Source: Actinoplanes flavus
Lineage (GTDB): Bacteria; Actinomycetota; Actinomycetes; Mycobacteriales; Micromonosporaceae
Direction: 5' to 3'
Length of the DNA stretch: 64,000 nucleotides
Assembly (NCBI RefSeq): GCF_017592555.1
Contig: NZ_JAGFNS010000012.1
Coordinates: 1 to 64,000 of the forward strand
Shown here: in pieces, positions 32,838-40,956 of the stretch
Numbering within the stretch: position 1 is the first letter of the stretch
Layout of the letters: the number at the start of each line of letters is the position of its first letter
Notes under the pieces: generated by a model
What the model was told of the DNA's origin: nothing
What the model saw: the letters and a program-made list of their open reading frames with translations, nothing else
Databases searched by the model: none
Program-made: the position numbers and the translations under genes

Positions 32838-32883
32838 CCGGGCCTCCTTTTCTGTGGCGAGGTATCCACGTACGGTAATCGGC

Positions 32884-35304
32884 ATGTCGATCCGGGGTGG
32901 TCTCCCGCCGCGCAACTCCCGCTTCGTGGGCCGTGACGACCTGCTGAACCGGCTCCGCGACCGGCTCGGCAGCGGCCCGGTGGTGCTGCTGCCGAGCCCG
33001 GAACAGGAACTCGGCGGCACCGGGCGCACCCAGCTCGCCGTCGAGTACGCCCACCGCCACGCCGACGCGTACGACCTGATCTGGTGGATCCCGGCCGAGC
33101 AGACCGCCGGGGCACGGGCGTCACTGGCCGGGCTGGCCCAGCGGCTCGGGGTGCCGGAGGCCCGTGATCTCAACCGGACACTCGGCGCGGTGCGTGACGC
33201 GCTCAGCCGGGGCGAGCCGTACCGGAACTGGCTGATCGTCTTCGAGAACGCCAACCGGCCCGAGGACATCACGCCGTACCTGCCCAGTGGCGCCGGGCAC
33301 GTGCTGGTGACCAGCCGCGACCCGCGGTGGACGGCCGAGGTGGCGCAGGCGCTGCCGGTGCCGGTGTTCTCCCGGGCGGACAGTGTGGACCTGCTGCGGT
33401 CGCGGTCGCCGGAGCTGTCCCCGGCCGACGCCGACCGGATCGCCGCCCGCCTCGACGACGTGCCGATGGCCCTCGACCTGGCCGCCGCCGTCCGCGACGC
33501 CACCGGCCGCGGCGCCGCCGCCTACCTGTCCGACTACGAGCGCCGTGCCGCCGACCTGGCCTCCCCCACCCCGATCCGGGTGGCCTGGGGGCTGGCCGCC
33601 GAGGCGCTCGGCGCCGGCGCCCCGGCCGACCGGATGCTGCTGGAGCTGTGCACCTTCCTGGCCAGCGCGCCGATCTCCTGGCGGCTGCTGTGGGCGGCCC
33701 GCACCCTGCCGCTGGAGGCGGAGCTGGCCCGGGTGGTCCGGGTGGAGCGCCGGCTGCGGGCCGCGATGCGCCGGATCAGCCGGTACGGCCTGGCCGAACT
33801 CGACCCGTCCGGGGAGCGGCTCACCGTGCATCCGCTGATCCGGAGCATGTTCGGCCAGGAGCTCAGCCCGGAACGGCACGCGGCGCTGCAGCGTACGGTC
33901 CGGGGCATGCTGGCGGCCGCCGATCCGGGCGACCCCGACGACCCGGCCGGCTGGTACCGGTACGCCGAGCTGGCCCCGCACCTGATCCCGTCCGACCTGC
34001 TCGGCGGCGACGCCGAGGAGGTCCGCCAGCTGGTGGTCAACTGCGTCCGGTACCACTTCGCCCGCGGCGACTACGACTCCAGCCGGGATCTGGCCGGCTC
34101 GGCGGCGGACCGCTGGCGCGACACCCTGGGCGAGTCCGCCGAGCAGACCCTGCTGGCCGGGTTCCACCTGGCCAACGCGCTGCGGGCGGTCGGGCGCACG
34201 GCCGACGCGCGGACCCTGAACCTGCGCACCCTGCGCACCCAGCGGGAGGTGGCCGGCGCCGACGACGAGGCCACCCTGACCACCGCCAACAGTGTCGGCG
34301 CCGACCTGCGGATCCAGGGTCACTTCGGTCAGGCCCGGCAGCTGGACGCGGACAATCTGGTCCGGTACCGCCGGCTGTTCGGCGAGGGCTACCCGACCGC
34401 GCTGCGCTGCGCCAACAACCTCGCCGCCGACCTGCGGCTGCTCGGCGACTTCCGGGGCGCCCGGGTGCTGGACGAGCAGGTGCTGCGGCACCGGCAGGCG
34501 ATCTTCGTGGACGGCCATCCGGAGATCGTGGCGACCCGGGCCGGGCTGGCCTTCGACCTGTTCGGCCTCGGCGACTACGCGGGCGCCGCCGAGGTGCTGG
34601 CGGCCCGCGGCACGGACCTGCCGGAGGACCACGTCTTCGCGCTGTGGGCCGGCCGGGCCGCCGCGATGGCCGCCCGCCGCCGCGGCGACCCGTCGGCCCA
34701 CGCCCTGGCCGAGGCCAACCTCCGGGTCTGCCGGCAGCGGTTCGGTGAGCTGAACGTCGACACCCTGGCCGCCACCGTGTCGACGGCACACTGCGCCCGC
34801 GCCGACGGCGACCTCGATCATGCCCACGAGCTGCTGGAACGCGCCGTGACCCGGTACCACGCCGTGCTCGGCGACGAGCATCCGTTCACGCTCGCCGCAT
34901 CGGCCGGGCTGGCCGGGATGATCCGGGCCGCGGGCCGGCACGCCGAGGCGCGGACCATCGGCGCGGAGATTCTCGGCGGGCTGCGGCGCAGCGTCGGCGG
35001 CGATCACCCGTTCACGCTGGGCTGCGCCAACGGGCTGGCCGCCGATCTCGCGGCGGTGGGCGAGGCGCAGCAGGCCCGGGAACTGGCCGCCGACACGCTG
35101 CGCCGCTCCCGGGCGGTCCGCGGGCCGGATCATCCGGACACCGTGGCCTGCGCGTGGAACCTGGCGCTCACCGGCGGCGACGAGGCGGCACGGCAGCAGG
35201 CGCTCGACGCGTTCGGCAAGGCGTACGGCGACGGCCACCCGGTGTTCCGGGTGACCGCCGCCGGTCATGCCGTGGAGACGGAGATCGATCTGCCGCCGCT
35301 ATAG
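32884..35304 (+). CDS. FxsT-like NB-ARC/TPR protein of an FxSxx-COOH system, degenerate P-loop
   Basis: An 806-residue STAND-type protein: an N-terminal NTPase (about 10-330) followed by many TPR-like repeats (about 370-790, for example EQTLLAGFHLANALRAVGRTADA). This matches the tetratricopeptide protein of FxSxx-COOH systems. Anomalies: the P-loop reads LGGTGRTQLAVEYAHR, with Arg48 where Lys is expected, and Walker B reads NWLIVFENAN in place of the usual VFDNAD. ATP hydrolysis is thus doubtful. ATG at 32884 lies 7 nt after TACGGT (leaderless pattern). It is convergent with the GGDEF/EAL gene, overlapping by 6 bp, and close to the FNSAL peptide and HExxH genes. Confidence 0.8.
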   Translation: MSIRGGLPPRNSRFVGRDDLLNRLRDRLGSGPVVLLPSPEQELGGTGRTQLAVEYAHRHADAYDLIWWIPAEQTAGARASLAGLAQRLGVPEARDLNRTLGAVRDALSRGEPYRNWLIVFENANRPEDITPYLPSGAGHVLVTSRDPRWTAEVAQALPVPVFSRADSVDLLRSRSPELSPADADRIAARLDDVPMALDLAAAVRDATGRGAAAYLSDYERRAADLASPTPIRVAWGLAAEALGAGAPADRMLLELCTFLASAPISWRLLWAARTLPLEAELARVVRVERRLRAAMRRISRYGLAELDPSGERLTVHPLIRSMFGQELSPERHAALQRTVRGMLAAADPGDPDDPAGWYRYAELAPHLIPSDLLGGDAEEVRQLVVNCVRYHFARGDYDSSRDLAGSAADRWRDTLGESAEQTLLAGFHLANALRAVGRTADARTLNLRTLRTQREVAGADDEATLTTANSVGADLRIQGHFGQARQLDADNLVRYRRLFGEGYPTALRCANNLAADLRLLGDFRGARVLDEQVLRHRQAIFVDGHPEIVATRAGLAFDLFGLGDYAGAAEVLAARGTDLPEDHVFALWAGRAAAMAARRRGDPSAHALAEANLRVCRQRFGELNVDTLAATVSTAHCARADGDLDHAHELLERAVTRYHAVLGDEHPFTLAASAGLAGMIRAAGRHAEARTIGAEILGGLRRSVGGDHPFTLGCANGLAADLAAVGEAQQARELAADTLRRSRAVRGPDHPDTVACAWNLALTGGDEAARQQALDAFGKAYGDGHPVFRVTAAGHAVETEIDLPPL

Positions 35305-36960
35305 GATCTCCGCCGACTGCTTGTCGAGCAGGTCCGTCACCTCGACGGCCGGCATCGGCCGGGCGAAGTGGAAACCCTGGGCCCGGCCGCAGGCCAGCTC
35401 GCGCAGCCGGTCCGCCTGCCCGGCGTCCTCCACGCCCTCGGCCACCGGGTCCAGGTTGAAGGTCCGCGCGATGTGCAGCACCGCCTCGGCCACCGACGCC
35501 CCACCGGTCTCCGGCATGGCCTGCACGAACGAGCGGTCGATCTTGACCACGTCGACCGGCAGGGTGCTGAGGTGGCTGAGCGACGAGAAGCCGGTGCCGA
35601 AGTCGTCCAGCGCGATCCGTACGCCGAGCGCCTTGAGCTCGTTGAGCACCCGGGCCGACTCGACCAGGTCGGTGAGCGCCACCGACTCGGTCAACTCCAG
35701 CACCAGATCCCGCGGGGGCAGACCGGTACGGGCGAGCACCTCCCGTACCTCGTCCACCAGCCGCGGGTCGGTCAGCTGGGACGCCGACAGGTTGACGTTC
35801 ATCTCGAAGCCGGGGAACTGGTTCTGCCAGTTCATCGCCTGCCGGCAGGCCTCCTCCAGCACCCAGCCGCCGAGCCGGGGCACCTGCCCGAGCTGCTCGG
35901 CCAGATCCAGGAAGACCGCGGGCGGGACCAGGCCCTTCTCCGGGTGCCGCCAGCGGACCAGGGCCTCCACGCCGACGGTCATGCCGCCCGCGTTCAGGTC
36001 CACGATCGGCTGGTAGTGCACCTCGAACTCGCCGGCCTCCAGGCCGCGCATCAGATCCTGCTCGGCCAGCCGCCGCTGCTCCGCCTTCGCGAACAGCACC
36101 GGGTCGAACCGCCGGGCCACCCCGCCGCCGTCCCGTTTGGCCCGGATCAGGGCCTGGTCGGCGCGGCGCAGCACACCGTCCAGCCCGTCGCCGCCGTGCG
36201 AGACGGCGACGCCGGCGCTGGCCCGGATGCTGATCGCCAGCCCGTTCAGCTGCAACGGGCGGTGCAGTTCGGTGAGGACGCGTTCGGCCACCCCGACGGC
36301 GGCGTACTCGTCCTCCAGGCCGGACAGCAGCACCACGAACTCGTCGCCGTCCAGACGGGCCACGGTGTCGTTGGCGCGCACGTTCACGGCGAGCCGCTCG
36401 GCCGCGGCGCGCAGCAGGTCGTCACCGACCGCCTGCCCGAACGTCTCGTTGACGTCCTTCATGCCGTCCAGGTCCAGCACGATCACCGCGGTCTTGGTGC
36501 GGGCCGGCTCGGCCAGGACCTCCTCGGCGTACTCGACGAACATCCGCCGGTTGCCGAGCCCGGTGAGCGGGTCACGGAACGCCTGCTGCGCCAGCAGGGC
36601 CTGCTGGCGGTTCCGGTCCGGGTCGGCCCGGTGACTGAGGAACTGCCGCGCCAGGCCGGCCGCCGCGAGCAGCAGCAGCAACCAGACCGCGCCCGGGTGC
36701 AACGTGCCGGTGAGATGCCGGAGGCCCATCGCGGCGAGTGCGGCCGCCACCGTCGCATACCGCAGCAGACCGCGCCGTGTGTCCAGCAACAGCACGGCCA
36801 GGCCCAGGCAGAGCGCCGCCAGCAGCGACACGCTCCGCCCGATCAGCCCGCCGGGCAGCGCGGAATCGGCCGCCGGCCAGGCCAGCAGGACGAGCGACGC
36901 GAGGACCACGGCGTCGTCGACGACGATCCGCACCCGATCCCACCAAGCGTTGCGACCCAT
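35299..36960 (-). CDS. Membrane GGDEF/EAL protein (c-di-GMP turnover)
   Basis: A 553-residue protein. The N-terminus has about five membrane helices (residues 15-115). A GGDEF domain follows (about 130-290) in which the motif reads LDGDEF, so the first Gly is Asp and cyclase activity is uncertain. The C-terminal EAL domain (about 305-550) has EALVRW, ELTESV, DDFGTGFSS, KIDRSF and AEGVED, all consistent with active c-di-GMP phosphodiesterase. ATG at 36960 follows GGAGGTG. It begins 47 bp after the HExxH gene on the same strand, so it is probably in the same transcript as the FNSAL peptide. Confidence 0.88.
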   Translation of the reverse strand: MGRNAWWDRVRIVVDDAVVLASLVLLAWPAADSALPGGLIGRSVSLLAALCLGLAVLLLDTRRGLLRYATVAAALAAMGLRHLTGTLHPGAVWLLLLLAAAGLARQFLSHRADPDRNRQQALLAQQAFRDPLTGLGNRRMFVEYAEEVLAEPARTKTAVIVLDLDGMKDVNETFGQAVGDDLLRAAAERLAVNVRANDTVARLDGDEFVVLLSGLEDEYAAVGVAERVLTELHRPLQLNGLAISIRASAGVAVSHGGDGLDGVLRRADQALIRAKRDGGGVARRFDPVLFAKAEQRRLAEQDLMRGLEAGEFEVHYQPIVDLNAGGMTVGVEALVRWRHPEKGLVPPAVFLDLAEQLGQVPRLGGWVLEEACRQAMNWQNQFPGFEMNVNLSASQLTDPRLVDEVREVLARTGLPPRDLVLELTESVALTDLVESARVLNELKALGVRIALDDFGTGFSSLSHLSTLPVDVVKIDRSFVQAMPETGGASVAEAVLHIARTFNLDPVAEGVEDAGQADRLRELACGRAQGFHFARPMPAVEVTDLLDKQSAEIL

Positions 36961-37007
36961 TTTGCACCTCCGGCGGGACACATCGGTACCGGCCGGGCGG
37001 GCTTGAG

Positions 37008-38447
37008 TCATCCTTGGCGAGGTTTCCCGAGCCAGTCGGCGAGCTCCGTGATCGAGGCCTCCGGCACCGCCCGGGCGGCGGCGCGCATCACCTCGGGCCG
37101 GGCACGCACGGCCGGGTGCGGGGAGACCAGGGCGAGGCCCGCCCAGGCCGCGTCGTTTCCACGGTCAACTTCAAGATCTTTTTCGTACGCTCGTCGCGCG
37201 CTGCCGTGGGCGCCCCGCAAGCAGGCGGCATCCGCGCCATTGCCGCGACCGCCGGGCGTAGCTGCCGGGTCACCCTTCAGCAGCGCCTTCACCAGGCGCA
37301 ACCGGGAACTGTCCGGCAGTTCCCGCCCCGACCACGGCACCGGAACCGGGGCCACCTCCGGTGCGTCGCGCCCGGACCGGAAGGCCGCCGCGAGCCGGGC
37401 CGTGTCCGCCGGGCCGACGCTCAGGTTCCGTAGCCGCCAGCGCAGCCGGTGGTCGGCGCCGACCAGGCCGGCCAGGCGCTCCACCTCGGGATCCACCGGC
37501 TCGGCCAGCCACGGGCGCACCTCGTCGAGCAGGGCGGACACGAACCTGTCCCCGGCCGGGGTGAGCGTGCCCCCGTCCCGTAACCCGGACGCGGCCTCCG
37601 CGACGGCCGTGCGCCAGCGGGCGAACTCGAACGCGGCGGTCCGGTCCCGCCGTGCCCGCTCCCGCCAGAACCTGGTCACGGCCAGGTACGCGTAGGCGCC
37701 GTGCAACACCCCGAAGGCCGGGCGCGGATCGTCCCGCCACGGCGAATAACCCCTCGTGCCGTCCGGCTCGACCAGGTCGAAGAGCAGGTGGGCGGCGTTC
37801 AGGACGCTGTGCTGGGTCTCGTGCAGCAGGCCCACGGCCAGGGCCACCGGATCCGGCGGCACCGACATGGCCACCGCGCCGAACGCCTCCGCCGAGGTGG
37901 CGCTGATGCCGTCGGCGGCCGGGTCCGGCCGCACCGGGACGATCACCCGCAGCACCGCGGCCAGGGTGGTGGCGGCCGGGCGGTGCTCGCCGGCCAGCAG
38001 CGTCCAGGCCCGTTCCAGGCAGGACCGCCAGTGCGCCAGCTCCGCGGGAGTGACCGGGGCGGACGGGACGAGACCCAACCGGGCGCGGATCGGATCGGTG
38101 TCCTCCAGGCGCACCGACAGGGTCAGGCCGCCGCTGGAGGCGGTGAGCCGGTGACCGTCCCGGGGAGCCGGGGCGGGCATCGCCAACGGGCCACGGCGCA
38201 GCGCCTCGGCCGCCCACAGGCCGGTCATCGGGTCGGCGATCCAGTCCCGGGCGGAACTCGACGCGGCGGCCGCGCTCTTCGCGTACCAGAGAGGGGTTGA
38301 CCGAAGGCCGCGCCGCACCTCGCGGAGCAGAAGCAGATGGCGGCTGAGCTCCGCGCGGCGCAAGACGCCGAGGGTGTCACCGGAGGGACGCCCGGCGCCC
38401 AGCGCGGCGAAGGCGGCGTCGCTGAGCCGGAAGGGTTGTACGGTCAT
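37008..38447 (-). CDS. HExxH-motif putative peptide-modifying protein
   Basis: A 479-residue protein with the metal-binding motif His209-Glu-Thr-Gln-His213 in GLLHETQHSVLNAAHLLFDL, followed by a helical region with FGVLHGAYAYLAVTRFW. This is the pattern of the HExxH putative peptide-modification family that accompanies FxSxx-COOH peptides, often fused to or next to a radical SAM enzyme. No radical SAM CxxxCxxC motif is present here or in neighbours. ATG at 38447 lies 14 bp after the peptide gene's stop. The activity (hydrolase, or oxygenase as shown for some haem-binding HExxH enzymes) is not determined. Confidence 0.82.
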   Translation of the reverse strand: MTVQPFRLSDAAFAALGAGRPSGDTLGVLRRAELSRHLLLLREVRRGLRSTPLWYAKSAAAASSSARDWIADPMTGLWAAEALRRGPLAMPAPAPRDGHRLTASSGGLTLSVRLEDTDPIRARLGLVPSAPVTPAELAHWRSCLERAWTLLAGEHRPAATTLAAVLRVIVPVRPDPAADGISATSAEAFGAVAMSVPPDPVALAVGLLHETQHSVLNAAHLLFDLVEPDGTRGYSPWRDDPRPAFGVLHGAYAYLAVTRFWRERARRDRTAAFEFARWRTAVAEAASGLRDGGTLTPAGDRFVSALLDEVRPWLAEPVDPEVERLAGLVGADHRLRWRLRNLSVGPADTARLAAAFRSGRDAPEVAPVPVPWSGRELPDSSRLRLVKALLKGDPAATPGGRGNGADAACLRGAHGSARRAYEKDLEVDRGNDAAWAGLALVSPHPAVRARPEVMRAAARAVPEASITELADWLGKPRQG

Positions 38448-38461
38448 GGGCGGACCGGCGC

Positions 38462-38653
38462 TCAGAGTGCGGAGTTGAACCCGGCGATCGGCTCGCCGGA
38501 CCGGCCGTCCTCGGTGACCCGGCGTAACGCCCGGGCGAGGGCCGAGTCGTCCGGCCCGGCCCGGTCGACCAGGTCCGCGAGGGAGGAATCGGAGAGGTCG
38601 ATCATCACGGAGTGCCACTCCGCCGGCTCGCCGTCGTCCTGCCCCTCGTGCAC
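38462..38653 (-). CDS. FxSxx-COOH precursor-type peptide ending FNSAL
   Basis: A 63-residue acidic peptide. The core SLADLVDRAGPDDSALARAL then the C-terminal GFNSAL follow the FxSxx-COOH pattern: Phe, any, Ser, two residues, end. In canonical systems such peptides are substrates of the radical SAM enzyme FxsB. Here the next gene encodes an HExxH protein. GTG at 38653 follows GGAGGAG with good spacing. It is the first gene of an apparent operon (peptide, HExxH, GGDEF/EAL). Small size and motif make the call confident; the modification is unknown. Confidence 0.82.
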   Translation of the reverse strand: MHEGQDDGEPAEWHSVMIDLSDSSLADLVDRAGPDDSALARALRRVTEDGRSGEPIAGFNSAL

Positions 38654-38820
38654 TGTCTTCTCCTCCGCGAGCCGCTTGTGGCGATCGATGCGTTGCCTGA
38701 AGGTTACGGCGGTCGCCGGGTCGGGTGAGGGGCGGGCGTCGTCGCGGCGGGTGCTCGCGGGGTTTGAACGGCCGTGATCTCATGGGACATCACCGCAGTA
38801 ACCAGGTAACGGAGGGCAAA

Positions 38821-39006
38821 TTGCTGGGTTTCGATGAGGCCGCCGCGCGGACCGGTGACGAGCCGGAGCCGGACGGGTTCGGGGCCGACGTCGATGAGCC
38901 GGTGATGCCGGTTCCGGAGTTCCCGACCTTCCACCACACCCCCACGCTGCCGCATCAGTCGCCGGGCAACGGGTTCGAGAGCGGGCGGGACAGCCGTGCA
39001 CGGTGA
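38821..39006 (+). CDS. Small acidic protein, unknown
   Basis: A possible 61-residue protein starting at TTG 38821, 4 nt after GGAGGG (38811-38816). It is rich in Pro, Asp, Glu and Gly (GFDEAAARTGDEPEPDGFG, PEFPTFHHTPTLPHQSPG) and probably disordered. No family is recognised. It is divergent from the FNSAL peptide gene, and its stop overlaps the start of the next gene by 11 bp, suggesting coupling. Its size and position raise the possibility of a second precursor peptide, which is speculation. Confidence 0.45.
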   Translation: MLGFDEAAARTGDEPEPDGFGADVDEPVMPVPEFPTFHHTPTLPHQSPGNGFESGRDSRAR

Positions 39007-39388
39007 GCCGGGGCCGTCGTTGCCGCGGCGGGGGCCGGCGCCGGCCGTCGACCGGATGGGCAACGCCGAACTGGCCCGGATGATCGAGTCCGAGCACCCC
39101 TACCGGGGGAGGGCGCTCTTCGAGCTCTGCGACCGGGTCGCGCTCGACGACGACGCGGCGACCAAGGTGGCGATGCTGTCGCGGCTCACGTCCCTGCGCC
39201 GGGCGCGGCTCTTCGACCGGGTCTCGCTGGCCTGGTCGGCGATCATCGCGCTGCTGGCGGCGGAGACCACGCACGCGCGGGAGGAGGCGTACGCGGCGTT
39301 CCTCGCGCTGGAGCCCGAGGAGCAGCGTGACCTGCTCGACTATCTGGAAGTCGGAAGGATCGAGGAGGCCCACCCCCGTATCACGTGA
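38996..39388 (+). CDS. Small helical protein, unknown
   Basis: 130 residues from GTG 38996, or 110 from ATG 39056. The conserved-looking part is helical: NAELARMIESEHPYRGRALFELCDRVALDDD, then LTSLRRARLFDRVSLAWSAI and LALEPEEQRDLLDYLEVG. No family is recognised. It overlaps the preceding small gene and is convergent with the DUF427 gene across a hairpin at 39363-39397. It may belong functionally with the FNSAL/HExxH locus because the two sets share one divergent promoter region. Confidence 0.6.
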   Translation: MHGEPGPSLPRRGPAPAVDRMGNAELARMIESEHPYRGRALFELCDRVALDDDAATKVAMLSRLTSLRRARLFDRVSLAWSAIIALLAAETTHAREEAYAAFLALEPEEQRDLLDYLEVGRIEEAHPRIT

Positions 39389-39397
39389 GCGGGCCTC
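39363..39397. terminator. Hairpin between convergent genes
   Basis: Arms GGAGGCCC (39363-39370) and GGGCCTCC (39390-39397), overlapping the 3' end of the upstream gene. Confidence 0.5.
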
Positions 39398-39407
39398 CGG
39401 GGAAGGT

Positions 39408-39692
39408 TCAGGCCTCGACGCGGACGTCTCTACGGAACGCCACCCGGTCGCGGACCGCCGCGGCGTCCGGTTTCGGATCCGGGAAGAACCACGCGGCGTC
39501 CGGTGCCACCTCGCCGTCCGCCCGGAGTGAGTAGTAGGACGCCCGGCCCTTCCAGGGACAGACGGTGTGCGTGTCCGACGGGACGAGCACGTCCTCACGA
39601 ACGCTGGCGAGGGGGAAGTAGTGGTTGCCCTCGAGTACCACCGTGTCGTCGCTCTCGGCGATCACTTCGTCGTTCCAGATGGCCTTCGGCAT
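39408..39692 (-). CDS. DUF427 family protein
   Basis: A 94-residue protein matching DUF427: MPKAIWNDEVIAESDDTVVLEG, NHYFPLASV, and TVCPWKGRASYYSLRADGE. The family is widespread in bacteria and of unknown biochemical function; some members are linked to nucleotidyl or stress functions only by context. ATG at 39692 begins the conserved PKAIWN. It is divergent from the Fe-S nuclease gene, with an inverted repeat (39741-39761) between the two starts. Confidence 0.88.
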   Translation of the reverse strand: MPKAIWNDEVIAESDDTVVLEGNHYFPLASVREDVLVPSDTHTVCPWKGRASYYSLRADGEVAPDAAWFFPDPKPDAAAVRDRVAFRRDVRVEA

Positions 39693-39740
39693 GTCCCGAA
39701 CGTAGCGCGCTCGCGGCTTTGTGTCTGATATGTGCGATTT

Positions 39741-39761
39741 ATTCACCTCCCGTGGGTGAAT
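39741..39761. promoter_or_regulatory. Putative operator in a divergent promoter region
   Basis: ATTCACC (39741-39747) and GGTGAAT (39755-39761) form a perfect inverted repeat with a 7-nt centre in AT-richer sequence. It lies between the DUF427 gene and the nuclease gene. The binding protein is unknown. Confidence 0.4.
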
Positions 39762-39818
39762 TGCCGCTTCGATTCCGACGTTCTAGAGTCGAGTTTCCGA
39801 TCTTCAGGAACGGATCCG

Positions 39819-40865
39819 ATGTCTCGTCTTGACCAGCTGCGCGGCTCCGGGCGGGCCAAGCGCCACAACGCGCGCACCATCGCCGCGCTCACCGGCAACC
39901 CCGGCTGCAACCGCCGGGCCGTCCTCGACGCGGCCGGCGTCGACAAGCTCAAACTCGCCGAACGGGTCGGCTTCCCCGGCGGCTTCGGGCAGAGCCGGTT
40001 CGCGCTCACCCGCGGCAACGCCTTCGAGGCCATGCTCAAAGCCGACGACTGCGCCCTGCTGCGGTCCGTCCTCGACGTCGACCTCGGCATCGGCTACCAA
40101 GACCTCGGCGCGGACGACGACGACACCCTCGGAGCCCGGCACGACCGTACGGCCGAGCTCCTCGCCGGCGCCACCGCCGCCCTCGTCGACCATCCGCTGC
40201 TCACCCTCGACGTCGCCGGGCAGACCGTCTACCTCGAACCGGACCTGATCGCGTACGCCCACCAGGGCCGCCTCCAGGTCGTCGAGATCAAGTCGTTCGC
40301 GATCCTCGACGGGCAGGCGGAGAGCGCCAAGGTGTCCGCCGCCGCCGTACAGGCCGCCGTCTACGTGCTCGCCCTGCGCGCCCTGCTGGAACGGCTCAGC
40401 CTGGACCCGTCGCTGGTCAGCCACGACGTCGTGCTCGTCTGCCCGGAGAACTTCTCGCTCCGGCCCATCGCGGTCGTCCTCGACGTGCGCAAACAGCTCT
40501 CCACCCTGCGTCGCCAGCTCTCCCGGCTGGCCTCCGTCGACGCGCTGGCCGCGGCCCTCCCCGGCGACCTCAGCTTCGACCTGGCCCTCGACCCGGCGGC
40601 GCTGGTGGCGGCACTCGGGCACATCGAACCCCGGTACGCGCCCGAGTGCCTCTCCGCCTGCGAACTCTCCGCCTTCTGCCGCAGCGAGGCGGCAGGCAGC
40701 ACGGCGGCACTCGGCCGTTCTGTTCGGGAATCGCTCGGCGGCATCGAAACCGTCGAGGAGGTGCTGGCGCTGGCCTCCGGCGAGCGCGAGCCCACCGAGG
40801 AGCAGGCCGAGGCGGCGGCGATGCTGCGGGCCGCCCTCCGCCTGCGCACCGAGGTCCTGCCTTGA
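39819..40865 (+). CDS. Cas4/AddB/RecB-like PD-(D/E)XK nuclease with probable Fe-S cluster
   Basis: A 348-residue protein. The nuclease core has Glu70 in RGNAFEAML, Asp142 in LEPDLIAYAH, and Glu156-x-Lys158 in LQVVEIKSF, the PD-(D/E)XK signature. Cys30 (GNPGCNRR) and three C-terminal Cys (277, 281, 287: CLSACELSAFC) mirror the four-Cys [4Fe-4S] arrangement of Cas4, AddB and related nucleases, with spacing C-x3-C-x5-C. Such enzymes resect single- or double-stranded DNA ends. ATG at 39819. The next gene (40957) starts 91 bp downstream on the same strand. No CRISPR array or cas1/cas2 is present. Confidence 0.8.
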   Translation: MSRLDQLRGSGRAKRHNARTIAALTGNPGCNRRAVLDAAGVDKLKLAERVGFPGGFGQSRFALTRGNAFEAMLKADDCALLRSVLDVDLGIGYQDLGADDDDTLGARHDRTAELLAGATAALVDHPLLTLDVAGQTVYLEPDLIAYAHQGRLQVVEIKSFAILDGQAESAKVSAAAVQAAVYVLALRALLERLSLDPSLVSHDVVLVCPENFSLRPIAVVLDVRKQLSTLRRQLSRLASVDALAAALPGDLSFDLALDPAALVAALGHIEPRYAPECLSACELSAFCRSEAAGSTAALGRSVRESLGGIETVEEVLALASGEREPTEEQAEAAAMLRAALRLRTEVLP

Positions 40866-40956
40866 CCCGCCTTCACCCGCTGGCGGACGGTCCGTCCGCG
40901 GCTCGCGGCTCGTCCGTGGCCGGGCCTCGTTCCGGCGCGCTGCCGGTGGTGTCCCG

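Noticed and set aside
39819..40865. Treating the Fe-S nuclease as a true Cas4 of a CRISPR system
   Set aside because: No CRISPR repeats, cas1 or cas2 are present in 64 kb; the similarity is at the level of the nuclease and Fe-S architecture only.
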